A stretch of DNA of 16,539 nt from Bacteroidales bacterium UBA1077 (GCA_002314195.1 DCCQ01000114.1:1-16539); one strand, 5' to 3'; shown: positions 7,402-15,228, counted from the stretch's first letter. Notes: generated from the sequence alone by a model not told the origin. Translations and numbers: made by a program.

Positions 7402-7473
7402 ATGCGACCCGTTGCGGTGGTTAAAGATTTTTCTGATTTTCTTGAAAATCGTGAAAAATTGCAGTCGTTATAG
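7402..7473 (+). other. Possible 23-codon leader ORF
   Basis: An ATG a few bases after the predicted transcription start opens a 23-codon frame beginning MRPVAVVKDF and ending at TAG 7471-7473. The hairpin at 7427-7459 lies wholly inside it. Near-leaderless translation could couple ribosome movement to folding of that hairpin. A frame this short can arise by chance. Confidence 0.25.
7427..7459 (+). promoter_or_regulatory. Leader hairpin upstream of citD
   Basis: Two nested inverted repeats form one stem: ATTTTTC (7427-7433) pairs with GAAAAAT (7453-7459), and GATTTTC (7435-7441) pairs with GAAAATC (7444-7450) around TT, with a 1/2-base bulge between. The stem is AT-rich. As DNA it could be an operator; as RNA it could be a regulatory fold. 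No T-run follows, so it is not a plain terminator. Confidence 0.4.
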
Positions 7474-7513
7474 GTCTATTTTGTTTAGGATTGACACATA
7501 ATTATTAACACGC

Positions 7514-7528
7514 CTCTGATATTCAGAG
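7514..7528 (+). promoter_or_regulatory. 15-bp palindrome upstream of citD
   Basis: CTCTGA-TAT-TCAGAG is a perfect inverted repeat 32 bp before the citD ATG, inside the transcribed leader. The size and symmetry suit a dimeric regulator site, or a short hairpin affecting translation. It also contains the word ATATTC that is over-represented across the window. Confidence 0.35.
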
Positions 7529-7560
7529 ACACTGATGACTTTTTTATCGCATAATTTGCT

Positions 7561-7839
7561 ATGGAAGTAAAGAACGCTGTAGCCGGAACGCTGGAGTCAG
7601 GTGACATAATGATCCAGATCGCCCCGGCAGAGACGAAAGGCCTGCACATTGACCTCGACAGTTCTGTAGCCGCTCAGTTTGGCAGGCAGATCCGCCAGGT
7701 CATTGAGGAAACACTCACAGAATTCGGTCTTGAGGATGCTGACATCAAGGCCGTTGACAAGGGTGCCCGTGACTGCACGATCCGCGCGAGGGTGACCGCT
7801 GCCGCCGTGCGCGCCACAGGTAAAGATGTTTGGGCTTAG
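7561..7839 (+). CDS. citD: Citrate lyase acyl carrier protein, gamma subunit (CitD)
   Basis: CitD is the small carrier subunit of citrate lyase. Its serine-bound 2'-(5''-triphosphoribosyl)-3'-dephospho-CoA arm carries the acetyl and citryl groups between CitF and CitE. The 92-residue length is typical. The modification site is in AGTLESGD, where Ser13 corresponds to Ser14 of well-studied CitD proteins. IRQVIEETL and DKGARDCTIRARV match the conserved C-terminal half. It is first in the operon, after the structured leader. A 96-nt gap separates it from citE, longer than the other spacings among the lyase subunit genes, and contains nothing I can identify. Confidence 0.95.
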   Translation: MEVKNAVAGTLESGDIMIQIAPAETKGLHIDLDSSVAAQFGRQIRQVIEETLTEFGLEDADIKAVDKGARDCTIRARVTAAAVRATGKDVWA

Positions 7840-7935
7840 GTAAGGGTTAAAGAATAAGTTGCCGCGGCTTTTGGAAACTTGAAAAGGAAACTGTTTCGGA
7901 ATGGTCGCCGCAAATTATTCCAATCAGTTACGATT

Positions 7936-8829
7936 ATGGAAAGATTAAGAAGAACAATGATGTTCGTTCCGGGCAACAACCCTGGAATGATGCAGGATGC
8001 CTTCATCTACGGGCCGGACTCAATCATGCTCGACCTGGAGGACTCCGTGACGATGGCTGAGAAAGACGCGGCCCGTCTGCTTGTTTACAACGCTCTCAAA
8101 TCAATAGATTACGGCGACACCGAAATGGTTGTCCGCATCAATCCGCTCAGCACCCCTTACGGCCACAAGGACGTGGAGGCTGTCGTGAAGGCCGGCGTGC
8201 AGGTCATCCGTATGCCAAAGACCGAGACCGCTGACGAGGTCCGTGAGCTTGAGGCCGAGATCGAGAAGGTCGAGAAGGAGATCGGCTGCTTGGGCAGGAC
8301 CCGCATGATGGCCGCCATCGAAAGCGCCGAGGGAATCTGCAACGCCTTCGCCATCGCCAAGGCTTCCAAGAGGATGATGGGCATTGCCCTCGGAGCCGAG
8401 GACTACTGCGCCAACCTTAAAACCCAGCGCACACCGGGCGGAGCTGAGCTCCTTTATGCCCGCGAGACCATCGTGGTGGCAGCCAGGGCCGCCGGAATCG
8501 ATGCCCTTGACACGGTATATTCAAACCTCGACGACATGGAGACTTTCCGTAAGGAGGTCGAGCTCATCAAGACTCTCGGATTCGACGGCAAGTCCATCAT
8601 CAACCCTCGCCAGATCCAGATCGTGAACGAGGTGTTCGCACCAACCGAAAAGGCCATCGAGAAAGCCAGGAAGATTCTGGCCGCCATCAAGGAGGCCGAG
8701 AAGCGTGGCTCTGGTGTCATCGCCGTGAACGGAAAGATGGTTGACCGTCCTGTCGTCATCAGGGCGCAGCGCACCATTGACCTTGCAATCGCTTCGGGCA
8801 TATTAACAAAGGAGGAAGTTTATGAGTAA
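7936..8829 (+). CDS. citE: Citrate lyase beta subunit, citryl-ACP lyase (CitE)
   Basis: CitE cleaves citryl-ACP to oxaloacetate and acetyl-ACP in the cytoplasm. The start at ATG 7936 gives MERLRRTMMFVPGNNP, the usual CitE N-terminus; an upstream in-frame TTG at 7879 would add 19 basic residues unlike the family. LDLEDSV at 32-38 holds acidic residues of the metal site, and VVRINPLSTPYG and ALGAEDYCANLKTQRT follow in the TIM-barrel order expected. At 297 residues it is full length. Its last codons overlap citF by 8 bp, pointing to translational coupling of beta and alpha subunits. Stand-alone CitE-like proteins exist, but this context makes it the true lyase subunit. Confidence 0.95.
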   Translation: MERLRRTMMFVPGNNPGMMQDAFIYGPDSIMLDLEDSVTMAEKDAARLLVYNALKSIDYGDTEMVVRINPLSTPYGHKDVEAVVKAGVQVIRMPKTETADEVRELEAEIEKVEKEIGCLGRTRMMAAIESAEGICNAFAIAKASKRMMGIALGAEDYCANLKTQRTPGGAELLYARETIVVAARAAGIDALDTVYSNLDDMETFRKEVELIKTLGFDGKSIINPRQIQIVNEVFAPTEKAIEKARKILAAIKEAEKRGSGVIAVNGKMVDRPVVIRAQRTIDLAIASGILTKEEVYE

Positions 8830-10357
8830 TATAAAGGAAAGGGCTGCGCTTGTGGAAAAGGCCGCGGCCGCTATGGGCAAGAAGGTGTACTCCGGGGAGA
8901 CTCCCAAGAACACCACATTCCGCAAAGACCTTCAGAAGGTTCAGTCAAAGGTGGTCACCCTTGAGGATGCCATCAGGCTCAGCGGTCTCAAGGACGGAAT
9001 GACAATCTCCTTCCACCACCATTTCAGAGGCGGAGACAAGGTTGTGAATATGGTCGTGGGCAAACTGGCCGAGATGGGGTTCAAGAACCTCCACCTCGCC
9101 GCGTCCAGCCTTTCTGACGTTCACGCCCCGCTGATCGATCACATCAAGAACGGAGTGATCACCAAGATCTCGACCTCTGGACTCCGCGGCGAGCTCGCCA
9201 AGGAGATTTCCCACGGCCTGATGGAGGAGCCGGTTGTGTTCCGCAGCCACGGAGGACGAGGAAGCGCCATCGCCAACGGAGATCTCCACATTGATGTGGC
9301 TTTCTTGGGCGCATCTTCCAGTGACCCTGCCGGCAACGCCAGCGGTTACTCCCGCTCCGACCACGCCAAGTCCATCTGTGGATCCCTCGGCTATGCCAAG
9401 CCGGACGCCCAGTACGCGGACAAGGTTGTGATCATCACCGATGATCTCGTTGATTATCCGAACACTCCGAACTCGATTTCCGAGCATGATGTCGATTACG
9501 TAGTCCTCGTTGACTCTGTTGGAGACTCATCCAAAATCTCTTCCGGAGCCATCCGCGACACCAAGAATCCTCGCGACATCCTGCTCGCCATGAACGCCGC
9601 CAAGGTCATCGTCAACAGCGGCTATTTCAAGGAGGGATTCTCGATTCAGACCGGATCCGGCGGAGCGTCACTTGCCGCTGTCAAATATATTCGTGAAGAA
9701 ATGATCAAGAGGGGCATCCACTCCAGCTTCGCGCTCGGAGGAATCACCGCCCACATGGTCAAGATGCACGAGGAAGGCCTCATCGAGCGCCTCATCGACG
9801 TTCAGTCATTCGACCGCGTGGCCGCTGAATCCATCAAGAATGACCCGTTCCACAAAGGAGTCTCCGCCAATGAATATGCCAGCGCGGATGAACCTGGATC
9901 AGCCGTCCACTATCTCGACATAGTCATCCTCTCAGCCCTTGAGGTGGATGTCAACTTCAATGTCAATGTGCTTGTGGGCAGTGACGGAGTCATCCGGGGA
10001 GCAGTCGGTGGACACCCTGACACGGCTGCGGACTCGGCCCTCTCGATTATTGTCTGCCCTCTGATGCGCGGACGCATCCCTTGTGTGGTGGACGAAGTCA
10101 CAACCCTTATCACCCCGGGCTCGACAGTCGATGTCGTTGTCACTGAATATGGCATCGCGGTCAACCCACGCCGTCCTGAGATCGCGGAGCGCCTGAAGGA
10201 AGCCGGCTTGAAGATCGTGGACATTCATGACCTTAAGGAACTGGCCCTCAAGTCCATCGGTGTTCCTGATCCGCTTCCGTTCGGAGACAAGGTTGTGGGC
10301 GTCGTGATGAACCGTGACGGTTCTGTCATGGATGTCATAATGAACATCAAAGACTAA
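8822..10357 (+). CDS. citF: Citrate lyase alpha subunit, citrate:acetyl-ACP transferase (CitF)
   Basis: CitF swaps citrate for acetate on the CitD arm, giving citryl-ACP and free acetate. The 511-residue protein is full length and shows the family's CoA-transferase-like segments in order: SFHHHFRGGDKVVN, SHGGRGSAI, FLGASSSDPAGNASG, GSGGASLAAVKYI, FALGGITAHMV, GGHPDTAADSALS, and near the end VTEYGIAVNPRRPE. It begins inside the citE stop region. After it comes a 204-nt gap with two strong hairpins before citX, the largest break between genes within the operon. Confidence 0.96.
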   Translation: MSNIKERAALVEKAAAAMGKKVYSGETPKNTTFRKDLQKVQSKVVTLEDAIRLSGLKDGMTISFHHHFRGGDKVVNMVVGKLAEMGFKNLHLAASSLSDVHAPLIDHIKNGVITKISTSGLRGELAKEISHGLMEEPVVFRSHGGRGSAIANGDLHIDVAFLGASSSDPAGNASGYSRSDHAKSICGSLGYAKPDAQYADKVVIITDDLVDYPNTPNSISEHDVDYVVLVDSVGDSSKISSGAIRDTKNPRDILLAMNAAKVIVNSGYFKEGFSIQTGSGGASLAAVKYIREEMIKRGIHSSFALGGITAHMVKMHEEGLIERLIDVQSFDRVAAESIKNDPFHKGVSANEYASADEPGSAVHYLDIVILSALEVDVNFNVNVLVGSDGVIRGAVGGHPDTAADSALSIIVCPLMRGRIPCVVDEVTTLITPGSTVDVVVTEYGIAVNPRRPEIAERLKEAGLKIVDIHDLKELALKSIGVPDPLPFGDKVVGVVMNRDGSVMDVIMNIKD

Positions 10358-10394
10358 TTTGATTTATTGAAGATTCCCTTTTAGGAAGAGCTTC

Positions 10395-10439
10395 TTCACT
10401 GCTTGCAGTGAAAGCAAGTCCCTCCCCCGAGGGGAGGGA
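10395..10439 (+). repeat. Pair of strong hairpins in the citF-citX gap
   Basis: TTCACTGC-TT-GCAGTGAA (10395-10412) and TCCCTCCCC-CGA-GGGGAGGGA (10419-10439) are perfect inverted repeats of 8 and 9 bp placed back to back. The second is very GC-rich and is followed by TTTAGGGTAGGGGT rather than a long T-run. It could act as a weak terminator or an RNA 3'-end stabiliser after the lyase subunit genes. The second motif resembles short dispersed GGGAGGG-type hairpins I recall from Bacteroidota genomes; I cannot confirm that here. The rest of the gap up to 10561 shows only a 10-bp palindrome GGCAATTGCC at 10513-10522. Confidence 0.6.
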
Positions 10440-10561
10440 TTTAGGGTAGGGGTAACGTAAATTGATGTGGGTGGGCAATCACCTCGAACGTGCTATAATG
10501 TTTTATACAGCAGGCAATTGCCTACTTGCGAAAGTTGAGGATATTAGATAGATTCTTGTTT

Positions 10562-11065
10562 ATGGAGATTACGCTTGACCAACTGCTGGCAAGTCGTGAG
10601 GAACGGGCTTCTTTCCAGAAGGAACTGCTGAAAAGCTACCCTGGAAGGACTCTGGTTTGCCTTACGGTCATAATGCCGGGCGAGGTCAAGCGTAATCTGC
10701 AATCCCTTGTGGTCGCCCAGGCCGCTGTCACTGCCTTGCTCTCGGCATTCGGGAGTGAGATGCTGAAGTTGGAACTCCGCGATCTGCCGACCGGCTACGA
10801 GGCTTATCTCGTCACCCCTCTTTCCAACGAGGAAGCCAAACGGAAGACGTGCCGCATTGAGGACACGCATCCGCTTGGTCGTCTTTTCGATTTGGATGTA
10901 ATTGACTCTGACGGAGTTCCTGTTTCAAGAGAGTCAATTGGTCAAAGTCCGAGGAAGTGTCTTGTCTGTGACAACGAGGCTCGCTTCTGCATGCGCAACC
11001 GCACTCACACGTTGGCTGAGCTTTCCGCCAAGATAGACGAAATGATCGAGGCCTATGTGCGATAA
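10562..11065 (+). CDS. citX: Apo-citrate lyase phosphoribosyl-dephospho-CoA transferase (CitX)
   Basis: CitX transfers the triphosphoribosyl-dephospho-CoA made by CitG onto the serine of CitD, turning the apo-lyase into the holo form. From the ATG at 10562 the protein has 167 residues, near the family length. Conserved features are PLGRLFDLDV at 104-113, then SR and the RKCLVCD cysteine pair (Cys133, Cys136) near NRTH. An in-frame TTG at 10526 would add 12 residues without family support. The 3' end overlaps citC by 11 bp. In some bacteria CitX is fused to CitG; here CitG is joined to CitC instead. Confidence 0.92.
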   Translation: MEITLDQLLASREERASFQKELLKSYPGRTLVCLTVIMPGEVKRNLQSLVVAQAAVTALLSAFGSEMLKLELRDLPTGYEAYLVTPLSNEEAKRKTCRIEDTHPLGRLFDLDVIDSDGVPVSRESIGQSPRKCLVCDNEARFCMRNRTHTLAELSAKIDEMIEAYVR

Positions 11066-12845
11066 CCGTCACTACATAAGCGAGGTTCCGCTGTCGCTGA
11101 ACTCAGTCCGGAGACGGGTTGAGGCTTTCCTCTCCGAGGGCGGACTCAGGCTCGCCCCGTTGGACCGCTATGTGGTCATCAGTCGAGACGAGGACGGAGA
11201 CGAAATCCTTGCGGGAGGCGGACTTGACGGCAACGTCATAAAGTGCGTCGCTGTGTCGGAAGCTGCTCGAAACGAAGGACTTATGAATATCCTTGTGTCC
11301 CGTCTGATTGCTCTCGCCCGTGAGGATGGCCGGGAGTCAGTCAAGGCCTTCACCAAGCCGGAGAACGTGGGAATATTCAAAAGCCTTGGGTTCTCGTTGC
11401 TTGCGTCGGCGCCGAAGGCTGTTCTGATGGAGAACGGCAGGGGAGGGCTTCCGGAGTACGAGAGGTACTTGGCTTCGCTTGCCCGTCCGGGCAGGAACGG
11501 TGCGATTGTGATGAACGCCAATCCGTTCACCAAAGGACATCGCTGGCTGATTGAGCAGGCCGCTTCGCAGGTGGACAATCTCTATGTGATTGTCGTTAAG
11601 GAGGATCGTTCGCGTTTCCCTTACGCTGAGAGAAAGGCGATGATCGAGGCCGGTTGTGCCGGGCTTGACAACGTGATTGTCTGCGAGGGCAGTGACTACG
11701 CCATCTCGGCGGTGACTTTCCCGACATATTTCCTGAAGAGACTGGACGAAGCCACGGACACTCAGATCGCCCTTGATCTGGATCTGTTTGTGAACCATGT
11801 CGCCAAGCCTCTTGGGGTTACGGTGCGCTTCGCCGGCAGCGAGCCGGAGGATGCGCTTACCCGCCGCTACAATGAGCTGATGGCGGAGATCTTACCGAAT
11901 AAGCCGAACCCTGAGCCAAATTCTCCGGTCACTGAGCCTGTCGAAGCGACGACCCTTTTTGTGGAGATTCCAAGGCTGGAACATAACGGCAAGCCAATCA
12001 GTGCCACATCGTTGAGGCGGGCCTTGGACAAAGGCAACCTCAAAGAGGCGATGGAATATATTCCTGAAACCTCCGTCCCTTATCTGGTGGCGGACCTCGC
12101 CGAGCGGGCGCTGCGGATGGAACTCGACACGACCCCGAAACCGGGTCTTGTGGACAAGTTGGACAACGGAGCCCACAAAGACATGGACTATGCGCTGATG
12201 TCCAAAAGCATCTCAGCGTTAAGGCCTTACCTGACAAGGTTGGCAGTGGAGTCCGCTAAAGACATGGATCCGGCAAAAATAAAGGGAATCGGCATCGAGG
12301 CCGAAAAAGCCATGTTGAAAGCCACTGGTGGAGTGAATACCCACAAGGGAGCCCTGTTCTGCATCGGCCTTTCCGTAGCCGTGGCCTCCAACTTAGCATC
12401 AAGGACGGGATCCGTGCAGGCATATTCATTTAAGGAACTTGTGTCTCGCATTGCATCGGAAATACCACTCGCCCAAGGTACGCACGGAGCTGAGGCGAAG
12501 AGAAGCTTCAAGGTTGGTGGCGCGCTTGAGAACGCCCGCCGGGCCTATCAGGACCTGTTTGTCGACTGGCTGCCGTACTACCGCTCGCTTGAATGTGACC
12601 CGTACCGTTGCCACAAGACCCTGCTTCACATAATGACCACTCTTGACGACACCAACATTCTCCACAGAAGGGGAGCGGAGGGACTCGCCCGAGCCAAGTC
12701 CGAGGCCGCAATGCTTCTGCAAGACTTCAGTGAGACCAAGATGTCGTCTTTGAACAAGGATTTCATCAGGGAGAACATCTCGCCCGGCGGAAGTGCCGAC
12801 ATGCTGTCCCTGACTATATTTATAAATAATATAATTAATTGCTAA
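11055..12845 (+). CDS. Fused citrate lyase ligase (CitC) and triphosphoribosyl-dephospho-CoA synthase (CitG)
   Basis: One 596-residue frame carries two lyase-maturation enzymes. Residues 1 to about 335 are CitC, which uses ATP and acetate to acetylate the thiol arm and so activate the lyase. They include a GNAT-like N-terminal part with NEGLMNILVSRL and a nucleotidyltransferase part with NANPFTKGHR (154-163) and ISATSLRR (315-322). Residues from about 340 to the end are CitG, which joins ATP and dephospho-CoA to make the prosthetic-group precursor: TPKPGLVD (360-367), ATGGVNTHKG (423-432) and ISPGGSAD (575-582). Both halves look intact, with no stop or shift at the junction. Residues of about 282-306 are an extra Pro/Asn/Glu-rich loop containing a dispersed palindromic repeat. 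The end of the gene is AT-rich, unlike the rest, and aconitase starts 34 bp later. Confidence 0.92.
   Translation: MCDNRHYISEVPLSLNSVRRRVEAFLSEGGLRLAPLDRYVVISRDEDGDEILAGGGLDGNVIKCVAVSEAARNEGLMNILVSRLIALAREDGRESVKAFTKPENVGIFKSLGFSLLASAPKAVLMENGRGGLPEYERYLASLARPGRNGAIVMNANPFTKGHRWLIEQAASQVDNLYVIVVKEDRSRFPYAERKAMIEAGCAGLDNVIVCEGSDYAISAVTFPTYFLKRLDEATDTQIALDLDLFVNHVAKPLGVTVRFAGSEPEDALTRRYNELMAEILPNKPNPEPNSPVTEPVEATTLFVEIPRLEHNGKPISATSLRRALDKGNLKEAMEYIPETSVPYLVADLAERALRMELDTTPKPGLVDKLDNGAHKDMDYALMSKSISALRPYLTRLAVESAKDMDPAKIKGIGIEAEKAMLKATGGVNTHKGALFCIGLSVAVASNLASRTGSVQAYSFKELVSRIASEIPLAQGTHGAEAKRSFKVGGALENARRAYQDLFVDWLPYYRSLECDPYRCHKTLLHIMTTLDDTNILHRRGAEGLARAKSEAAMLLQDFSETKMSSLNKDFIRENISPGGSADMLSLTIFINNIINC
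11926..11954 (+). repeat. Dispersed palindromic repeat, copy inside citC
   Basis: The 25 bases at 11926-11950 match 16474-16498 at 24 positions and share CTGAGCCTGTCGAAGCGAC exactly. The copy is flanked by GGTC (11927-11930) and GACC (11951-11954), so it can fold as a hairpin. It is read in frame as VTEPVEAT within an extra loop of CitC. Confidence 0.75.
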
Positions 12846-12879
12846 TCAATAATTTATTAACACAAAACTAATTTCCATT

Positions 12880-15126
12880 ATGGTAGAATTGATTCCACAT
12901 GGCGTTTACCTGAAAAATGGCAAGACTATCGTCAACGATGCCGCAGGAATGCCGTCTGCCGACGAGGCCCGCGAAAACACCATCGCCTACAGAATCCTCC
13001 GTGCCCACGATGTGGACGGAAGCAAAGGCAAAAAGATGCGCATCAGGTTCGATGCCATGGCCTCACACGACATCACCTACGTCGGAATTATCCAGACTGC
13101 CCGCGCCAGCGGACTTGACAAGTTCCCTATCCCTTACGCGATGACCAACTGCCACAACTCCCTGTGCGCTGTCGGCGGTACCATCAACGAGGATGACCAT
13201 ATCTTCGGACTCTCTGCGGCCAAGAAGTACGGCGGAATCTACGTTCCTGCCAATCAGGCAGTTATTCATCAATATGTCCGTGAGGCTCTCGCTGGTTGCG
13301 GCCGCATGATCCTCGGTTCTGACAGCCACACCCGCTACGGCTCTCTCGGCTGCATGGGTGTCGGAGAAGGTGGCGGTGAGCTTGTAAAGCAGCTCCTCCA
13401 CAACACTTGGGACATCAACGCTCCTGAGGTCGTTCTGGTTTGGCTCGAAGGCAAGCCTAAGAAGGGCGTCGGCCCTCACGACGTGGCCATATCCCTAGTC
13501 AAGGCTGTGTTCGAGAACGGTTTCGTGAAGAACAAGGTGCTTGAGTTCGCTGGCCCTGGCGTGGCTTCCCTCCCTACGGATTTCCGTAACGGAATCGACG
13601 TGATGACCACCGAGACCACCTGCCTCAGCTCGATTTGGGTAACCGACGAGAAAGTTGAGGAGTACTACAAGATGCACGAGCGTCCGGAGGCTTACAAGAC
13701 CCTCCAGCCGGGCGAGATCGCTTACTACGATTCTATGATCCGCATCGACCTCTCCAGGCAGGAGTCAATGATCGCCCTTCCGTTCCATCCTTCAAACGCC
13801 TACACGATCCACGAGTTCCAGGCTGACCCTGAGGGAATCCTCAAGAAGGTGGAGGAAGATGCCAAGAAACGCTTCGGAGACAAGATCACCATCGACCTTG
13901 AGAGCAAGGTGAAGAACGGCAAGGCTTACGCTGACCAGGCCATCATTGCCGGTTGCTCCGGAGGTACTTACGACAACCTCAGCGAGGCCGCCGCGATCAT
14001 GAAGGGGAAGACCATCGGCAACGACTACTTCACGATGTCCGCCTACCCTCAGTCAACTCCTGTCTATCTCGCCACCACACGCAACCATATTGCCGAAGAA
14101 TTGCTTGAAGCCGGAGTTGTGATCAAGCCGGCGTTCTGCGGACCTTGCTTCGGTGCCGGAGACGTTCCTGCGAACAACGGACTCTCGATCCGCCACACCA
14201 CCCGCAACTTCCCTAACCGCGAGGGCTCCAAGCCAGGACAGGGACAGATCTCACTTGTCTGCCTGATGGACGCGCGTTCCATTGCCGCCACGGCAGCCAA
14301 TAGAGGAGTCATCACAGCCGCCACCGACATTGAATATGAAGACACCCACAAGCCATATTCATTCGATGACCGCATCTACAAGAGCCGCATCTACTACGGT
14401 TTCGGCAAGGCTGATCCTACAGTCGAGCTCCGCTACGGACCGAACATCAAGGACTGGCCTAAGATGTACCCGATGGAGGAGAACATGCTCCTCGAACTCG
14501 CCGCTGTCATCCACGACCCTGTCACCACGACCGACGAGCTCATCCCGTCCGGCGAAACCTCAAGCTACCGCTCCAACCCTCTGAAACTCTCCGAGTTCGC
14601 TCTCTCACGCCGTGTTCCTGAATATGTCGGATTGAGTAAGAGGATCCAGGCCGAAGACCTTGAGCGCCGCGAGGGCAAGACCCCTAAGCACGTGCTTGAC
14701 GCTCTCGCTAAGGTCGGAGCGAAGCCGGAGAACACCTCGTTCGGCTCCTGCGTGTTCGCGAACAAGCCAGGTGACGGCTCAGCCCGCGAGCAGGCCGCTT
14801 CATGCCAGAAGGTGCTCGGCGGCGACGCCAACATCTGCTATGAATATGCCACCAAGCGTTACCGCAGCAACTGCATCAACTGGGGCATCGTTCCTTTCAC
14901 CATCTCAAAGGACACTCCTTTTGAATATGTATCCGGCGACTTCGTCTATGTTCCTGGCATCCGCGAGGCCATCCTTTCCGGCAAGGAGGAGATCGACGCC
15001 AAGGTGATCTGCGCCGAGGGAGTCAAGGACATCCACCTCTACTTCCAGAACCTCACCGCCGACGAGCGTGAGATCCTCGCTGACGGCTGCCTGATGAACT
15101 TCTACGCCGCGCAGAAGAACAAGTAG
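12880..15126 (+). CDS. Aconitate hydratase, short (~750-residue) type
   Basis: Aconitase isomerises citrate and isocitrate through cis-aconitate with a 4Fe-4S cluster. Cluster ligands are visible as Cys359 in AGCSGGTYDN and Cys420 and Cys423 in FCGPCFGAGD. The catalytic-site segment SDSHT is at 147-151, and the C-terminal swivel domain contains FGSCVFANKPGDGSAREQAA and IVPFTI. At 748 residues it is shorter than AcnA or AcnB (about 860-890) and is the size class found beside icd in Bacteroides. It follows citCG by 34 bp with no promoter I can recognise, so it is probably in the same transcript. Related hydratases act on other substrates, but the icd partner supports aconitase. Codons are strongly biased to GAG and TAC, except at several GAATAT words. 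Confidence 0.93.
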   Translation: MVELIPHGVYLKNGKTIVNDAAGMPSADEARENTIAYRILRAHDVDGSKGKKMRIRFDAMASHDITYVGIIQTARASGLDKFPIPYAMTNCHNSLCAVGGTINEDDHIFGLSAAKKYGGIYVPANQAVIHQYVREALAGCGRMILGSDSHTRYGSLGCMGVGEGGGELVKQLLHNTWDINAPEVVLVWLEGKPKKGVGPHDVAISLVKAVFENGFVKNKVLEFAGPGVASLPTDFRNGIDVMTTETTCLSSIWVTDEKVEEYYKMHERPEAYKTLQPGEIAYYDSMIRIDLSRQESMIALPFHPSNAYTIHEFQADPEGILKKVEEDAKKRFGDKITIDLESKVKNGKAYADQAIIAGCSGGTYDNLSEAAAIMKGKTIGNDYFTMSAYPQSTPVYLATTRNHIAEELLEAGVVIKPAFCGPCFGAGDVPANNGLSIRHTTRNFPNREGSKPGQGQISLVCLMDARSIAATAANRGVITAATDIEYEDTHKPYSFDDRIYKSRIYYGFGKADPTVELRYGPNIKDWPKMYPMEENMLLELAAVIHDPVTTTDELIPSGETSSYRSNPLKLSEFALSRRVPEYVGLSKRIQAEDLERREGKTPKHVLDALAKVGAKPENTSFGSCVFANKPGDGSAREQAASCQKVLGGDANICYEYATKRYRSNCINWGIVPFTISKDTPFEYVSGDFVYVPGIREAILSGKEEIDAKVICAEGVKDIHLYFQNLTADEREILADGCLMNFYAAQKNK

Positions 15127-15143
15127 TTGAAATTTGGCACTTT

Positions 15144-15176
15144 AGGCTTGCGGCCTTTGCTATTGTCCGCAGGCCT
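15144..15176 (+). terminator. Hairpin between aconitase and icd
   Basis: AGGCTTGCGG (15144-15153) pairs with CCGCAGGCCT (15167-15176) over 10 bp with one G-U pair and a 13-nt loop. No T-run follows, so it is at best a weak or factor-aided terminator; it may instead be a processing or stabilising element. The 102-nt gap also has a near-match to a -7 box, TAATTTTTG, one base too long, just before icd. Confidence 0.45.
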
Positions 15177-15228
15177 GAAGTGGTTAAGCAATTATATTCG
15201 TAAACACTTTAATTTTTGATATTCAATT

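Noticed and set aside
7879..7935. Earlier TTG start for citE
   Set aside because: It adds 19 basic residues not found in CitE; ATG at 7936 gives the conserved MERLRRTMMFVPG start.
10494..10508. TATAAT-like promoter before citX
   Set aside because: The E. coli-type -10 word is not the Bacteroidota signal, and no TAnnTTTG box is seen there.
10526..10561. Earlier TTG start for citX
   Set aside because: The extra 12 residues have no family match, and the ATG at 10562 gives the expected length.
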